A DNA stretch of 64,000 nt from FEN-1219 sp963713355 (GCA_963713355.1 CAVQLK010000010.1:308727-372726); one strand, 5' to 3'; shown: positions 37,022 through 47,099, counted from the stretch's first letter. Notes: generated from the letters alone by a model not told the origin. Numbers and translations are program-made.

Positions 37022-37601
37022 TCACGGCGCGGCGGCTTCGGCGCGGTCGCGGACGGCGGCGATGACTTTGGGGAGGTCGCGCTTCAGCGTTGCGCGGACC
37101 ATGAAGCGTGGGATCGGCATGCCGGGGTCGAGCGCGAGCTCGTAGACGAGCAGGATGCGGCCGTTGTCCCGGGGTAGGAGCCACCACGTGCCTTGCATGT
37201 GCGCGATCGGCCCGCTGACGCGCTTCACGTCGATGCGCGTGTACGCGCGTGTAGTCGAGGCGGAACACGTGCTCGAATGTCGGCAGGAAGAAGATCGGCT
37301 TGATCGTCTGTACGAACAGGTCCGCGCGGCCGCCGTCGAGCTCCTCGAGCTTTTTGCAGCTCACGACGTTCGGAACGTACTCCGGCGCGATCTCGCAAGC
37401 CTTCAGCACGTTCCAGATCGCGACGGGCGCCGCGTCGACCTCCGCCGCGAGCCTCACGTCGACCGTCAACGGCCGCTGGCCGCGCTCGGCTTGCACGAGG
37501 ACCTCGCGCGCCGCGATCGCGTCGCCGTCGATCCAATCGAGATTGGGCTGCGCGGCCGCGCCGAAGTTGTAGCAGAGAAGCGCAAGCGCCGCCGTCCTCA
37601 T
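37022..37601 (-). pseudogene. Secreted SRPBCC (START-like) protein, frameshifted by a 10-bp duplication
   Basis: From ATG at 37601 the frame gives a signal peptide ('ALALLCYNFGAAAQ') and a START/polyketide-cyclase-like domain ('VDVRLAAEVDAAPVAIWNVL', 'APEYVPNVVSCKKLEE', 'TFEHVFRLDYTR'). At about 37235-37253 a 10-bp unit occurs twice in tandem. Removing one copy restores the frame into 'RIDVKRVSGPIAHMQGTWWLLPRDNGRILL' and a natural end '...RDRAEAAAP'. Repaired length is about 190 residues. It follows the FAH-family gene by 12 bases in the same direction. Its ligand is unknown; the family binds lipids or hydrophobic molecules. Confidence 0.72.
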
Positions 37602-37612
37602 CGACGGTGCGA

Positions 37613-38458
37613 TCAGTCCGCTGCTACCGGATTGCGCAACGTGCCGATGCCGCCGATCTCGACTTCGACGGTGTCGCCGGGCTTCATCCAGACCGGCGGT
37701 TTGCGCCCCGCGCCGACGCCACCCGGCGTGCCCGTCACGATGACGTCTCCGGGCTCGAGCTGTGCGAAGCTCGAGCAATACTCGATGAGCTGCGGCACGT
37801 CGAAGCACAGCTCGCCGACGCTTTCGTGCTGCATCACCGTGCCGTTCAAGCGCGTCGTCAGCATCAGCTTGCGCGGATCGGCAATCTCGTCGGTCGTGAC
37901 GAGCCACGGGCCGAACGCTCCGCTCGCGTGAAAGTTCTTGCCGGGCGTGAACTGCGGCGAGTGCCGCTGATAGTCGCGCACGCTGCCGTCGTTGAAGCAG
38001 CTGTAACCCGCGACGTAATCGAGCGCGCGTTCGCGGCTCACGCGCCTCGCGCGCTTGCCGATGACGACGGCGAGCTCGCCTTCGTAGTCGAGCTGCTCGG
38101 ACTCCCGCGGCCTCAATAGCGGCTGCCCGTGGCCGACGATGCTGTCGCCGAAGCGGACGAACAGCACGGGCCGCTCGGGGCGCTCGCGGCCCATCTCCTT
38201 GATGTGAGGCAGGTAGTTGATGCCGACGCAGAGCACCTTGGCCGCATCGGGAATCACCGGCGCGAACGCGATCTCCTCGAGGCCGAAGTCCGGGGCACGA
38301 CTTGCCATGCGCTCGATCTCGGCCAAAGTGCCGGCCGCAAGCGCTCGGCGCAGGCCAGCCGGCTTGCCCGCGAGCCGCGCCGCTGCGTCGACGACGCCGT
38401 CGCCGACGACAATGCCGAAACCCGGCGTGCCTTTTCTCTCGAAGCTCACGAGTCGCAT
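37613..38458 (-). CDS. Fumarylacetoacetate hydrolase (FAH) family protein
   Basis: About 281 residues with the FAH C-terminal fold: 'VLCVGINYLPHIKEMG', 'PVLFVRFGDSIVGHGQPLLRP', the metal-site region 'LDYEGELAVVIGKRARRV', 'GYSCFNDGSVRDYQ' and 'GDVIVTGTPGGVGAGRKPP'. The usual divalent-metal ligands (Glu/Glu/Asp) are present in order. Members hydrolyse C-C bonds in acylpyruvates or act as isomerases/decarboxylases in aromatic catabolism; the substrate here is not known. The ATG at 38458 is chosen because GGAGGTG precedes it; a GTG six bases earlier is in frame. It is followed by the SRPBCC gene. Confidence 0.9.
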   Translation of the reverse strand: MRLVSFERKGTPGFGIVVGDGVVDAAARLAGKPAGLRRALAAGTLAEIERMASRAPDFGLEEIAFAPVIPDAAKVLCVGINYLPHIKEMGRERPERPVLFVRFGDSIVGHGQPLLRPRESEQLDYEGELAVVIGKRARRVSRERALDYVAGYSCFNDGSVRDYQRHSPQFTPGKNFHASGAFGPWLVTTDEIADPRKLMLTTRLNGTVMQHESVGELCFDVPQLIEYCSSFAQLEPGDVIVTGTPGGVGAGRKPPVWMKPGDTVEVEIGGIGTLRNPVAAD

Positions 38459-38471
38459 GGCCACACCTCCG

Positions 38472-40388
38472 CTATGCGCCGGGCGCGGCGGCTTCGGCGC
38501 GCAGCTGCTCGATGGCCGCTAGGAGCGGCAAGCTCGTCTGGTTCTGCGCGCCCAGGCGGCGCAGCGCGACGGTGCGCTCGGCGACCTCGCGTTTGCCGGT
38601 CGCGAGAATCACCGGGATCTTCGCGAGGCTGTGCTCGCGCACCTTGTAATTGATCTTCTCGTTGCGTAGGTCCGCTTCGGCTCGCAACCCCGCGCGGCGG
38701 AGCTCGGCGACGACCTCGTGGGCGTACGCGTCGGCATCCGAGGTGATCGTCGTAACGACGACTTGCAGCGGCGCAAGCCAAAACGGCAACGCGCCTGCGT
38801 AGTGCTCGAGCAGAATACCGATGAAGCGCTCGAGCGAGCCGAAGATCGCGCGGTGCAGCATCACGGGGGTGTGCTTCAAGCCGTCATCGCCGATGTACGT
38901 GGCGCCGAGCCGGCCAGGCATGTTCAAGTCGACCTGCAGCGTGCCGCATTGCCAATCGCGGCCGATGGCGTCGCGCAGCACGAACTCGATCTTCGGGCCG
39001 TAGAACGCGCCTTCGCCCTTGTTCAATGTGTACGGTAGGTGGAGGGCGTCCATCGCGTTCTTCAGCGCGGCCTCCGCGCGGTCCCATACGTCGTCTGCGC
39101 CGACGCGCTTCGCCGGCCGATCCGCGAACTTCATGAGCACGTTCTCGAAGCCGAAGCTGCGGTAGATATCGAGCAGCAGCTGGCACACCTTGCCGGCTTC
39201 CTCGGTGACCTGCGCCTCCGTGCAGAACACGTGCGCATCGTCTTGCGTGAACGCCCTCACGCGCATGAGTCCGTGCAACGCGCCCGAAGGTTCGTAGCGG
39301 TGAACCTTGCCGAACTCGGCGACGCGGTACGGGAGATCGCGATAGCTGCGCAGATCGCTCTTGAACACTTGAATGTGGCCGGGGCAGTTCATCGGCTTGA
39401 CGACGAATGTCTGCTTCTCGGCCGTGTCGCTCGTGAACATGTTCTCGCGGAAAGTATCCCAGTGCCCCGACGCCTCCCACAGTGATCGCGACATGAGCTC
39501 CGGCGTGTTGACCTCGCGATATCCGGCGGCGCCTTGCTTTGCGCGCATGAAGTCGACGAGCGTGCGAAACAGTTGCCAGCCCTTCGTGTGCCAGAACACG
39601 GCGCCGACGGCTTCGTCCTGGAAGTGAAATAGGTCCATCTGCTTGCCGACCTTGCGGTGATCGCGGCGCTCGGCTTCCTCGAGCCGCTCGAGATAGGCTT
39701 TGAGCTCCTTGGCATCGGCCCACGCCGTGCCGTAGATGCGCTGCAGCATCTCGTTTCGCGAATCGCCGCGCCAATAGGCGCCCGCGAGCTTCATGAGCTT
39801 GAAGCCCGAGCCTAGCCGCCCCGTCGACGGCAAGTGTGGGCCGCGGCATAGATCGATGAAGTTGCCCTGGCGGTACAGCGTGATCGGCTCGCCGGCGGGG
39901 ATCGCGCCGATGATCTCGGCCTTGTAGCGCTCGCCCTGCTTCAAGAAGAAGTCCGCGGCCTCGTCTCGGTCCCAGACCTCGCGCACGATTTTCTCGTCGC
40001 GCGCGACGATCTCGTGCATTCGTTTCTCGATGCGCTCGAGGTCCTCGGGCGTGAAGGGCTCGGTGCGCGCGAAGTCATAGTAGAAGCCGTTCTCGATCGC
40101 GGGGCCTATCGTCACCTGCGTTTCCGGGAACAGCTCCTTGACGGCCTCGGCCATGACGTGCGCGGCGTCGTGGCGCAACAGCTCGAGGCCATCCTCCGAA
40201 GTGCGCGTCACGATCTCGACGCGCGCGTCGTGGTCGATCGGCAACGTCAGGTCCTTCAGCGTGCCGTCGATTCGCACTGCGACGGCGTCGCGCTCGAGGC
40301 GCGAGCCGATGCTGCGCGCCACCGCGCCGCCATCGATGGGCGAGGGGTAGGAGCGCTGCGATCCGTCAGGGAGTGTGATAATCGGCAT
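38472..40388 (-). CDS. thrS: Threonyl-tRNA synthetase
   Basis: 638 residues, matching the usual 640. An N-terminal TGS domain ('PIITLPDGSQRSYPSPIDGG') is followed by the editing domain with the 'HDAAHVMAEAVKELFP' motif, the class II catalytic core with 'MNCPGHIQVF' (zinc Cys), 'HRYEPSGALHGLMRVRAF' (motif 2), 'FYGPKIEF' and 'VMLHRAIFGSLERFIGIL' (motif 3). The C-terminal anticodon-binding domain begins at 'LPFWLAPLQVVV'. It charges tRNA-Thr in the cytoplasm. Unlike in many gammaproteobacteria it is not followed by infC; the gene downstream is the FAH-family protein. No ribosome-binding site is evident. Confidence 0.97.
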   Translation of the reverse strand: MPIITLPDGSQRSYPSPIDGGAVARSIGSRLERDAVAVRIDGTLKDLTLPIDHDARVEIVTRTSEDGLELLRHDAAHVMAEAVKELFPETQVTIGPAIENGFYYDFARTEPFTPEDLERIEKRMHEIVARDEKIVREVWDRDEAADFFLKQGERYKAEIIGAIPAGEPITLYRQGNFIDLCRGPHLPSTGRLGSGFKLMKLAGAYWRGDSRNEMLQRIYGTAWADAKELKAYLERLEEAERRDHRKVGKQMDLFHFQDEAVGAVFWHTKGWQLFRTLVDFMRAKQGAAGYREVNTPELMSRSLWEASGHWDTFRENMFTSDTAEKQTFVVKPMNCPGHIQVFKSDLRSYRDLPYRVAEFGKVHRYEPSGALHGLMRVRAFTQDDAHVFCTEAQVTEEAGKVCQLLLDIYRSFGFENVLMKFADRPAKRVGADDVWDRAEAALKNAMDALHLPYTLNKGEGAFYGPKIEFVLRDAIGRDWQCGTLQVDLNMPGRLGATYIGDDGLKHTPVMLHRAIFGSLERFIGILLEHYAGALPFWLAPLQVVVTTITSDADAYAHEVVAELRRAGLRAEADLRNEKINYKVREHSLAKIPVILATGKREVAERTVALRRLGAQNQTSLPLLAAIEQLRAEAAAPGA

Positions 40389-40478
40389 ACGGAAAACGGG
40401 TTCGATAAAAAACGCGCGTCCTGCCGCGCGGCCCGGCGATTGTACGATAATCATGGAATTCGGCGCCCGGAGGGCCGC

Positions 40479-41249
40479 ATGAGCGAGCTGACCGTTCACA
40501 TGTTTCCGTGCCTAGCGGACAACTACGGCTACCTGCTCCACGATGCCGCGTCCGGTGCGACGGCCGCCGTCGACACGCCCGACGCGGGCGAGATCGCGAG
40601 ACAGCTCGAGGCAAAGGGCTGGCATCTAACCCACATCCTGAACACCCATCACCACGGGGATCACGCGGGCGGCAATCTCGAGCTCAAGCGCGCAACCGGC
40701 TGCACGATCGTCGGCCCGCGTGCAGACGCTGCGCGCATTCCCGGCATCGACGTCGCCGTCGCTGAGGGCGACTTCGTCGAGCTCGGGGGGCATCGCGCGG
40801 AGGTCTTCGACACGCCGGGGCACACGCGCGGCCACATCGTCTATCACTTCGCGGCTGCTCGCGCCGCGTTCGTCGGCGATACGTTGTTCGCGTTGGGCTG
40901 CGGCCGCTTGTTCGAGGGAACGCCGGGACAGATGTGGAGCTCGCTGCAGAAGATCCTGCGGTGGCCCGACGACACTCGCATCTACTGCGCGCACGAGTAC
41001 ACGCAGAGCAACGCGCGTTTCGCCTTGACGGTCGAGCCGCAGAACCGCTCGCTGCAGGCGCGCGCTGCGAGCGTCGCCCGCTTGCGTGCCGCGGGAGCCG
41101 CCACGGTGCCGAGCACGCTCGGCGAGGAGCGCGCGACGAATCCCTTTCTGCGCCCGCAGAGCGGCGATTTGCGCGCGACGATCGGGTTGGACGATGCGCC
41201 GGACGTCGAAGTGTTCGCGAAGACGCGCGCGCTCAAAGACGCGTTTTGA
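40479..41249 (+). CDS. gloB: Hydroxyacylglutathione hydrolase (glyoxalase II)
   Basis: 256 residues of the metallo-beta-lactamase fold. The binuclear metal motif is 'THHHGDHAGG' (His57, His59, Asp61, His62), followed by the 'DTPGHTRGHIVY' His, 'VGDTLFALGCGRLFEG' Asp and the 'YCAHEYTQSNARFAL' His. The C-terminal helical domain of glyoxalase II is present ('ATNPFLR' motif), which distinguishes it from generic hydrolases. It splits S-lactoylglutathione in methylglyoxal detoxification. The start has CCGGAGGG upstream. It diverges from thrS with 90 bases between; a GATAAT at about 40445 may be its -10. Confidence 0.94.
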   Translation: MSELTVHMFPCLADNYGYLLHDAASGATAAVDTPDAGEIARQLEAKGWHLTHILNTHHHGDHAGGNLELKRATGCTIVGPRADAARIPGIDVAVAEGDFVELGGHRAEVFDTPGHTRGHIVYHFAAARAAFVGDTLFALGCGRLFEGTPGQMWSSLQKILRWPDDTRIYCAHEYTQSNARFALTVEPQNRSLQARAASVARLRAAGAATVPSTLGEERATNPFLRPQSGDLRATIGLDDAPDVEVFAKTRALKDAF

Positions 41250-41279
41250 GGCGCCTGCTTCCGGGGTCGATTTGCGGCG

Positions 41280-41567
41280 TTAGGCGCTCGGACGCAGCTG
41301 CGTGCGGCCCTGCATCATGAGGCCGGCGCCGCGGTCGGAGACGTGCGCGAGAACGGCCTTGCGGCGGTGTAGCCGGATCGTCTCACCGAGATTCACGGCG
41401 AACACCAAGTTGACGACGGTCCCGGCCGGCAGGCCAAGCGACTTGATCTCAAGGAATACCCCCATTGCGGAGAGATTTTTTGCGCGGCAGCGGTGAAATC
41501 TCCCGCCCGGGACGGACAGGTACACCGTCGTCGCAACCTTGTTTCTCTCCAGCAGACGCCTTTCCAT
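41280..41567 (-). CDS. PilZ domain protein
   Basis: 95 residues, one PilZ fold. The first motif is 'RRLLERNKVATTVYLSVPGG' (a relaxed RxxxR), the second 'AKNLSAMGVFLEIKSLGLP' (D/NxSxxG with Asn in the first place). These positions bind cyclic di-GMP in the family; the first Arg pair is not canonical so binding may be weak. Convergent with gloB at 30 bases. Its upstream region faces the tRNA cluster. Confidence 0.75.
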   Translation of the reverse strand: MERRLLERNKVATTVYLSVPGGRFHRCRAKNLSAMGVFLEIKSLGLPAGTVVNLVFAVNLGETIRLHRRKAVLAHVSDRGAGLMMQGRTQLRPSA

Positions 41568-41903
41568 CGCTGTCCTTTTTTCTTCTTCTGGCCCCGAACT
41601 TGGCTCAAAGGATGCGACCGCGAGGCGCTCGAAATCAAGCCCTTGGCGTGTTGGACCAAGGTTCCGTTCGATGCTGGAACGGCGCTGGCAATTATGTCGC
41701 GCGCTCCGCGCCCGCCCCTCGCGCCGCGACGCTCTAAGCGTGATGCGGTAAGTCGCGGACGGCCGCTCACGCGCGGCGATTCCGGGACGGCGAGCGAGCG
41801 ACTATGCGGTGCCGCTTTCGGGACGGTGGAGCATCACAGCCGGAAACGTCCGGCGCGGTTGACACTCTTCGGGTCTGAATTGACAATAGCCGGCTTATTC
41901 CGC
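41568..41903. promoter_or_regulatory. Intergenic region with the promoter of the tRNA-tuf operon
   Basis: About 336 bases without a supported gene. A promoter reading rightward stands at its end: TTGACA (41859-41864), a 17-base spacer and GACAAT (41882-41887), about 17 bases before the tRNA-Tyr gene. The -35 is a perfect consensus match. The leftward promoter of the PilZ gene must also lie here but is not obvious. Confidence 0.7.
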
Positions 41904-41989
41904 GGAGGGGTACCCAAGCGGCCAACGGGGGCAGACTGTAAATCTGCTGGCTATTGCCTTCGTAGGTTCGAATCCTACCCCCTCCACCA
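41904..41989 (+). tRNA. tRNA-Tyr (GTA)
   Basis: An 86-base class II tRNA. The acceptor arm GGAGGGG pairs with CCCCTCC, with anticodon GTA at 41938-41940, a long variable arm, a TTCGAAT T-loop and an encoded CCA end. It is first in a tRNA-Tyr/Gly/Thr-tuf cluster, the order known from E. coli tufB operons. Confidence 0.97.
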
Positions 41990-42017
41990 ATAAGGCGAGT
42001 AGGTAGGGCGAGAACAG

Positions 42018-42091
42018 GCGGGTGTAGTTCAACGGTAGAACCTCAGCCTTCCAAGCTGATGGTGGCGGTTCGATTCCGCTCACCCGCTCCA
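42018..42091 (+). tRNA. tRNA-Gly (TCC)
   Basis: A 74-base tRNA with GCGGGTG acceptor paired to CACCCGC, anticodon stem TCAGC/GCTGA, anticodon TCC at 42050-42052, a TTCGATT T-loop and encoded CCA. Confidence 0.97.
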
Positions 42092-42155
42092 ATTTTGGAT
42101 GCGAGCTTAGAGGGCCAAGGTCGAACAGGAGAAGCTGTTCCCGGTTTGCGTTCCC

Positions 42156-42231
<76 letters not shown>

Positions 42232-42348
42232 TGGAATCAGCGTCGCTGCACTAAATTGGTGCAGAAAACGCTACACATTAGTATATAGAGACAAAACGGC
42301 GTGGCGCCTCAGGGCCCACCTCGAGGCAGCCAAAGTCAGGAGTCGGAC

Positions 42349-43539
<1,191 letters not shown>

Positions 43540-43556
43540 AACAAACTTAGCGAGTT

Positions 43557-43632
43557 ACGCCAGTAGCTCAATTGGTAGAGCAGCGGTCTCCAAAACCGCA
43601 GGTTGGGGGTTCGAGTCCCTCCTGGCGTGCCA
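43557..43632 (+). tRNA. tRNA-Trp (CCA)
   Basis: A 76-base tRNA with ACGCCAG acceptor paired to CTGGCGT, anticodon CCA at 43590-43592, a TTCGAGT T-loop and encoded CCA. It sits between tuf and secE, the usual position in gammaproteobacteria. Confidence 0.97.
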
Positions 43633-43681
43633 ACTCCGCCGGGTGGATTTGACCACGCAGCGGACGTCATCGACACAGGGC

Positions 43682-44062
43682 ATGGAAACAAAAGTAGAAG
43701 AGCAACCGACGATCGTCGATACGGCGAAGCTCGCGCTCGCCATCGTCGTCGTGCTTGCCGGTCTCGCCGGCTACTACTACTTCGGGGATTCGTCCGCGTT
43801 GCTGCGCACGCTCGGCGTCATCGTGGCGGTCGCGGCTGCAGGCGCCGTCGCGTTCACGTCGCTGCAGGGCCGAACGTTGTGGAAGTTCATCCAGGGTGCG
43901 CGAGTCGAGCTCAACAAGGTCGTTTGGCCGACGCGCGAAGAGACGATTCAGACGACGCTCGTGGTGCTCGTCGTAGCTTTGATCGGCGGAGTCTTTTTCT
44001 TCTTGCTCGATATGTTCTTGGCGTGGCTCACGAGCCGATTAACGGGACAAGGGATCTTCTAG
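43682..44062 (+). CDS. secE: Preprotein translocase subunit SecE
   Basis: 126 residues with three transmembrane helices (about 13-35, 40-60 and 90-115), the E. coli-type long form and not the single-helix form. The conserved 'WKFIQGARVELNKVVWPTREE' amphipathic segment lies before the last helix. It is part of the SecYEG channel in the inner membrane. It is followed four bases later by nusG. Confidence 0.95.
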   Translation: METKVEEQPTIVDTAKLALAIVVVLAGLAGYYYFGDSSALLRTLGVIVAVAAAGAVAFTSLQGRTLWKFIQGARVELNKVVWPTREETIQTTLVVLVVALIGGVFFFLLDMFLAWLTSRLTGQGIF

Positions 44063-44066
44063 TCAT

Positions 44067-44600
44067 ATGGCCTTGCAGTGGTACGTCGTGCACGCCTACT
44101 CGAACTTCGAGCACAAGGTCAAGGAGTCGCTGATCGAGCGCGTGCGCCGAGCAGGTCTCCAGGAGCGCTTCGGCGAGATCCTCGTGCCGACCGAAGAGGT
44201 CGTCGAGATGCGTGAAGGCCAGCGCCGCAAGAGCGAGCGCAAGTTCTTCCCGGGCTATGTGCTCGTGCAGATGGAGATGGACGACGAGACCTGGCACCTC
44301 GTCAAAGAAGTGCCGAAGGTGCTCGGCTTCATCGGCGGCAGCAGCGACAAGCCTGCGCCGATCACGGACAAGGAAGCGCAGGCGATCTTGAATCGCGTGC
44401 AGGAAGGCGTCGACAAGCCGCGGCCGAAGATTCTGTTCGAGCCCGGAGAGGTCGTGCGCGTCACGGAGGGCCCGTTCAACGACTTCAGCGGCGTCGTCGA
44501 GAACGTCAACTACGAGAAGAGCAAGGTCAGGGTCGCGGTGCAGATTCTCGGCCGGTCGACGCCTGTCGAGCTCGATTTCAGTCAAGTAGAAAAAGCGTAA
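44067..44600 (+). CDS. nusG: Transcription termination/antitermination protein NusG
   Basis: 177 residues. The N-terminal NGN domain ('QWYVVHAYSNFEHKVKESL', 'RKFFPGYVLVQMEMDD'-like) is followed by the KOW domain ('GEVVRVTEGPFNDFSGVVEN'). It couples RNA polymerase to ribosomes or Rho. Its place between secE and rplK is standard. Confidence 0.97.
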   Translation: MALQWYVVHAYSNFEHKVKESLIERVRRAGLQERFGEILVPTEEVVEMREGQRRKSERKFFPGYVLVQMEMDDETWHLVKEVPKVLGFIGGSSDKPAPITDKEAQAILNRVQEGVDKPRPKILFEPGEVVRVTEGPFNDFSGVVENVNYEKSKVRVAVQILGRSTPVELDFSQVEKA

Positions 44601-44621
44601 GCAACAGAGCGAAACAGGCGT

Positions 44622-45050
44622 ATGGCACGGAAAATCGAAACTTACATCAAGCTGCAAGTCCCGGCCGGCAAGGCGAACCCGAGCCCGCCCGTCGGGCCAG
44701 CCTTAGGCCAGCACGGCGTCAACATCATGGAGTTCTGCAAGGCGTTCAACGCGCAGACCCAAGGCATGGAGGTCGGCATTCCCGTGCCCGTCGTGATCTC
44801 GGTCTACAACGACCGCAGCTTCACATTCATCATGAAAACGCCGCCCGCGACCGTGCTGCTGAAGAAGGCAGCCGGGATCGAGAAGGGCAGCGGAACGCCG
44901 AACACGAGCAAGGTCGGCAAAGTGACGCGCAAGCAACTCGAGGAGATCGCCAAGGTCAAAGCGCGCGACCTGAATGCGGCCGATCTCGATGCGGCGGTCA
45001 AGATCATCGCCGGCAGCGCCCGCAGCATGGGCCTCGACGTGGAGGGCTGA
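44622..45050 (+). CDS. rplK: 50S ribosomal protein L11
   Basis: 142 residues, the expected length: 'ARKIETYIKLQVPAGKANPS', 'PPVGPALGQHGVNIMEFCKA', 'KTPPATVLLKKAAGI' and 'IAGSARSMGLDVEG'. It binds 23S rRNA at the GTPase-associated centre. The three bases after its stop lead directly to rplA. Confidence 0.98.
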   Translation: MARKIETYIKLQVPAGKANPSPPVGPALGQHGVNIMEFCKAFNAQTQGMEVGIPVPVVISVYNDRSFTFIMKTPPATVLLKKAAGIEKGSGTPNTSKVGKVTRKQLEEIAKVKARDLNAADLDAAVKIIAGSARSMGLDVEG

Positions 45051-45053
45051 GTG

Positions 45054-45767
45054 ATGCCGAAAGTAACGAAAGCGCAGAAGGCGGCCGCGGGCAAAGTGCA
45101 GCCCGGCAAGGCTTATCCGGCCGACGAGGCGCTGAAGCTCGTGAAAGAGCTCGCGCACGCTAAATTTTCCGAGTCCGTGGACGTTGCCATCAATCTCGGC
45201 ATCGACGCCGCGAAATCCGATCAAGTCGTTCGCGGCTCGACGGTGCTGCCGAACGGCAGCGGCAAGAAAGTCCGGGTAGCCGTGTTCACTCAGGGCGCGA
45301 ATGCCGAGGCCGCAAAGCAAGCCGGCGCGGATATCGTCGGCATGGACGACCTCGCGGAGAAAATGCAGGGCGGCGACCTGAACTACAACGTAGTCATCGC
45401 GAGCCCCGATGCGATGCGCGTCGTCGGCAAGCTCGGTCAGCTGCTCGGCCCGCGCGGCCTGATGCCGAATCCCAAGGTCGGCACGGTCTCGGCCGACGTG
45501 GCCGGCGCGGTGCGCAACGCCAAGGCCGGCCAGGTCCGGTATCGCGCCGACAAGGGCGGCACCGTGCACTGCGTGATCGGCAACGTCAGCTTCGAAGTGA
45601 ACGCGCTGAAGCAGAACCTAATGGCGCTCGTGGCCGACCTGCAGAAGGCGCGGCCGGCGTCTGCGAAAGGCGTGTATCTGCAGAGGGTTTCAGTGTCCTC
45701 GACCATGGGTCCCGGTGTGCTCGTCGATCACTCGACGCTCGTTCAATCGGAAGAGGCTGAGGCATAG
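45054..45767 (+). CDS. rplA: 50S ribosomal protein L1
   Basis: 237 residues from ATG 45054 (a GTG three bases earlier is in frame). Typical segments are 'GTVLPNGSGKKVRVAVF'-like text, 'LGPRGLMPNPKVGTVSADV' and 'YRADKGGTVHCVIGNVSF'. It forms the L1 stalk and in many bacteria represses its own operon. Confidence 0.97.
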   Translation: MPKVTKAQKAAAGKVQPGKAYPADEALKLVKELAHAKFSESVDVAINLGIDAAKSDQVVRGSTVLPNGSGKKVRVAVFTQGANAEAAKQAGADIVGMDDLAEKMQGGDLNYNVVIASPDAMRVVGKLGQLLGPRGLMPNPKVGTVSADVAGAVRNAKAGQVRYRADKGGTVHCVIGNVSFEVNALKQNLMALVADLQKARPASAKGVYLQRVSVSSTMGPGVLVDHSTLVQSEEAEA

Positions 45768-45779
45768 AAGGCATTAAGA

Positions 45780-45821
45780 GGGGACAGATCTATTTTCCCA
45801 AAGGAAAATAGATCTGTCCCC
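45780..45821. repeat. Perfect inverted repeat (REP-like palindrome) after rplA
   Basis: Two perfect 19-base arms beginning GGGGACAGATC and ending GATCTGTCCCC, separated by four bases (CAAA). It is not followed by a U-run, so it is not a typical terminator. The GGGGAC start resembles the REP elements mobilised by TnpA-REP (RAYT) transposases. A related palindrome lies at 51315. Confidence 0.7.
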
Positions 45822-45859
45822 AAGATCCTTGTTCGAAACGACAGAGCGACCGCCAGGGA

Positions 45860-46045
45860 TGGCGGGAGTGACCGTCGACATCGAAGACCGTAGGCCCCGG
45901 GCCGCAAGGCCCGAGTTAATGGCGACAGCCGCCTACGCAGATGGTGTTACCTGACTCGGCATTGCTGAAGTGAGGCCACCGGCGAATTTAGAAGGCCCGC
46001 GTGGGGCAATTGGCTTCTCCGCCAAGGGGAAAGCCGGGAGTTGAT
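45860..46045 (+). ncRNA. Ribosomal protein L10 leader (rplJ 5' regulatory RNA)
   Basis: The stretch upstream of rplJ carries the conserved L10-leader pattern: a GTAGGC segment, an AGTTAATGG loop region and the complementary CGCCTACGCAGATGGTGTTACC run. These pair to form the kink-turn stem bound by the L10(L12)4 complex, which represses translation of rplJL when in excess. The edges are estimates. Confidence 0.75.
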
Positions 46046-46585
46046 ATGTCGAGTACTGTCGAAGCGAAGCAAGCGGTCGTCTCCGAGGTCGCCGCGATAG
46101 CGAAGACGGCGCAATCCGCCGTCGCCGCGGAATATCGCGGTCTCACGGTCGCGGAGATGACGAAGCTCAGGGTCTCGGCCCGCCAAGCCGACGTGTACGT
46201 GCGAGTCGTGAAGAACACGCTCGCGCGCCGCGCCGTCGAAGGAACGAGCTTCGAGTGCATGAAGGGCAGCTTGAGGGGCCCGCTCGTGCTCGCGTTCTCG
46301 CGTGAGGATCCCGGCGCTGCAGCTCGCGTCGTCAAAGGGTTCGCGAAGGAGCACGACAAGCTGGTGACGGTCGCTTTGTCGATCGGCGGCCAGCTTTATC
46401 CGGCGTCCGATCTCGATCGGTTGGCTTCGCTGCCGACGCTGACGGACGCCCGCACGATGCTCGTGCGCGTGCTCGCCGCGCCGATGACGACGCTTGTGAG
46501 GACGCTGGCCGAGCCCGCGGCGATGCTGGCCCGCACGTTGAAGGCTCGCAGCGAGCAGTCGCAGCCCGAGCAGCCGCAGTCTTAG
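46046..46585 (+). CDS. rplJ: 50S ribosomal protein L10
   Basis: 179 residues: 'AEYRGLTVAEMTKLRVSARQ', 'VYVRVVKNTLARRAVEGTSF', 'KGSLRGPLVLAFSRED' and 'LYPASDLDRLASLPTLTDAR'. The C-terminus is extended by a Gln/Ser tail. It anchors L7/L12 dimers to the ribosome stalk and is regulated through the leader just upstream. Confidence 0.97.
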   Translation: MSSTVEAKQAVVSEVAAIAKTAQSAVAAEYRGLTVAEMTKLRVSARQADVYVRVVKNTLARRAVEGTSFECMKGSLRGPLVLAFSREDPGAAARVVKGFAKEHDKLVTVALSIGGQLYPASDLDRLASLPTLTDARTMLVRVLAAPMTTLVRTLAEPAAMLARTLKARSEQSQPEQPQS

Positions 46586-46645
46586 TAGCCTCTTCAGAGT
46601 TGGACGCGTTTTCAGGTAACACAGTTTTTCCGTAGGAGATTGGTC

Positions 46646-47026
46646 ATGTCGTTGTCGAATGCAGAGTTGGTCGAAGCGCTGAGCAAGAAGCCGATCCTCG
46701 AGATCGTCGAGCTCGTGAAAGCGCTCGAAGAGAAGTGGGGCGTTTCCGCCGCCGCGCCCGTCGCCGTCGCCGCCGCGGGCGGTGCCGCCGCCGCTGCAGC
46801 GCCCGTCGAGGAGAAGACCGAGTTCAACGTCGTGATGGACTCGTTCGGCGAGAACAAGGTCGCCGTCATCAAGGTCGTCCGCACGGTCACGGGTCTTGGT
46901 TTGAAGGAAGCGAAGGACCTCGTCGAAGGTGCGCCGAGCACCGTCAAGGAAGGCGTCAAGAAGGACGAGGCCGAGACGATCAAGAAGCAGCTCGAGGAAG
47001 CAGGCGCGAAAGCCACCATCAAGTGA
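46646..47026 (+). CDS. rplL: 50S ribosomal protein L7/L12
   Basis: 126 residues: an N-terminal dimerisation part, an Ala-rich hinge (about residues 35-55) and the C-terminal factor-binding domain ('KTEFNVVMDSFGENKVAVIK', 'TGLGLKEAKDLVEGAPSTVK'). The start has a TAGGAGAT site. It recruits translation GTPases. Confidence 0.98.
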   Translation: MSLSNAELVEALSKKPILEIVELVKALEEKWGVSAAAPVAVAAAGGAAAAAAPVEEKTEFNVVMDSFGENKVAVIKVVRTVTGLGLKEAKDLVEGAPSTVKEGVKKDEAETIKKQLEEAGAKATIK

Positions 47027-47099
47027 TGGTGCGTCGCGTCTCTCCCGCGTCGCCGGCTCGTCTCGCGTGAGGCGAGTCGTGCGATGGGTCGTCTGCGCA

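Noticed and set aside
45780..45821. Perfect palindrome after rplA as an intrinsic terminator
   Set aside because: No T-run follows and the L10 leader and rplJL downstream need read-through; a REP-like element fits better.
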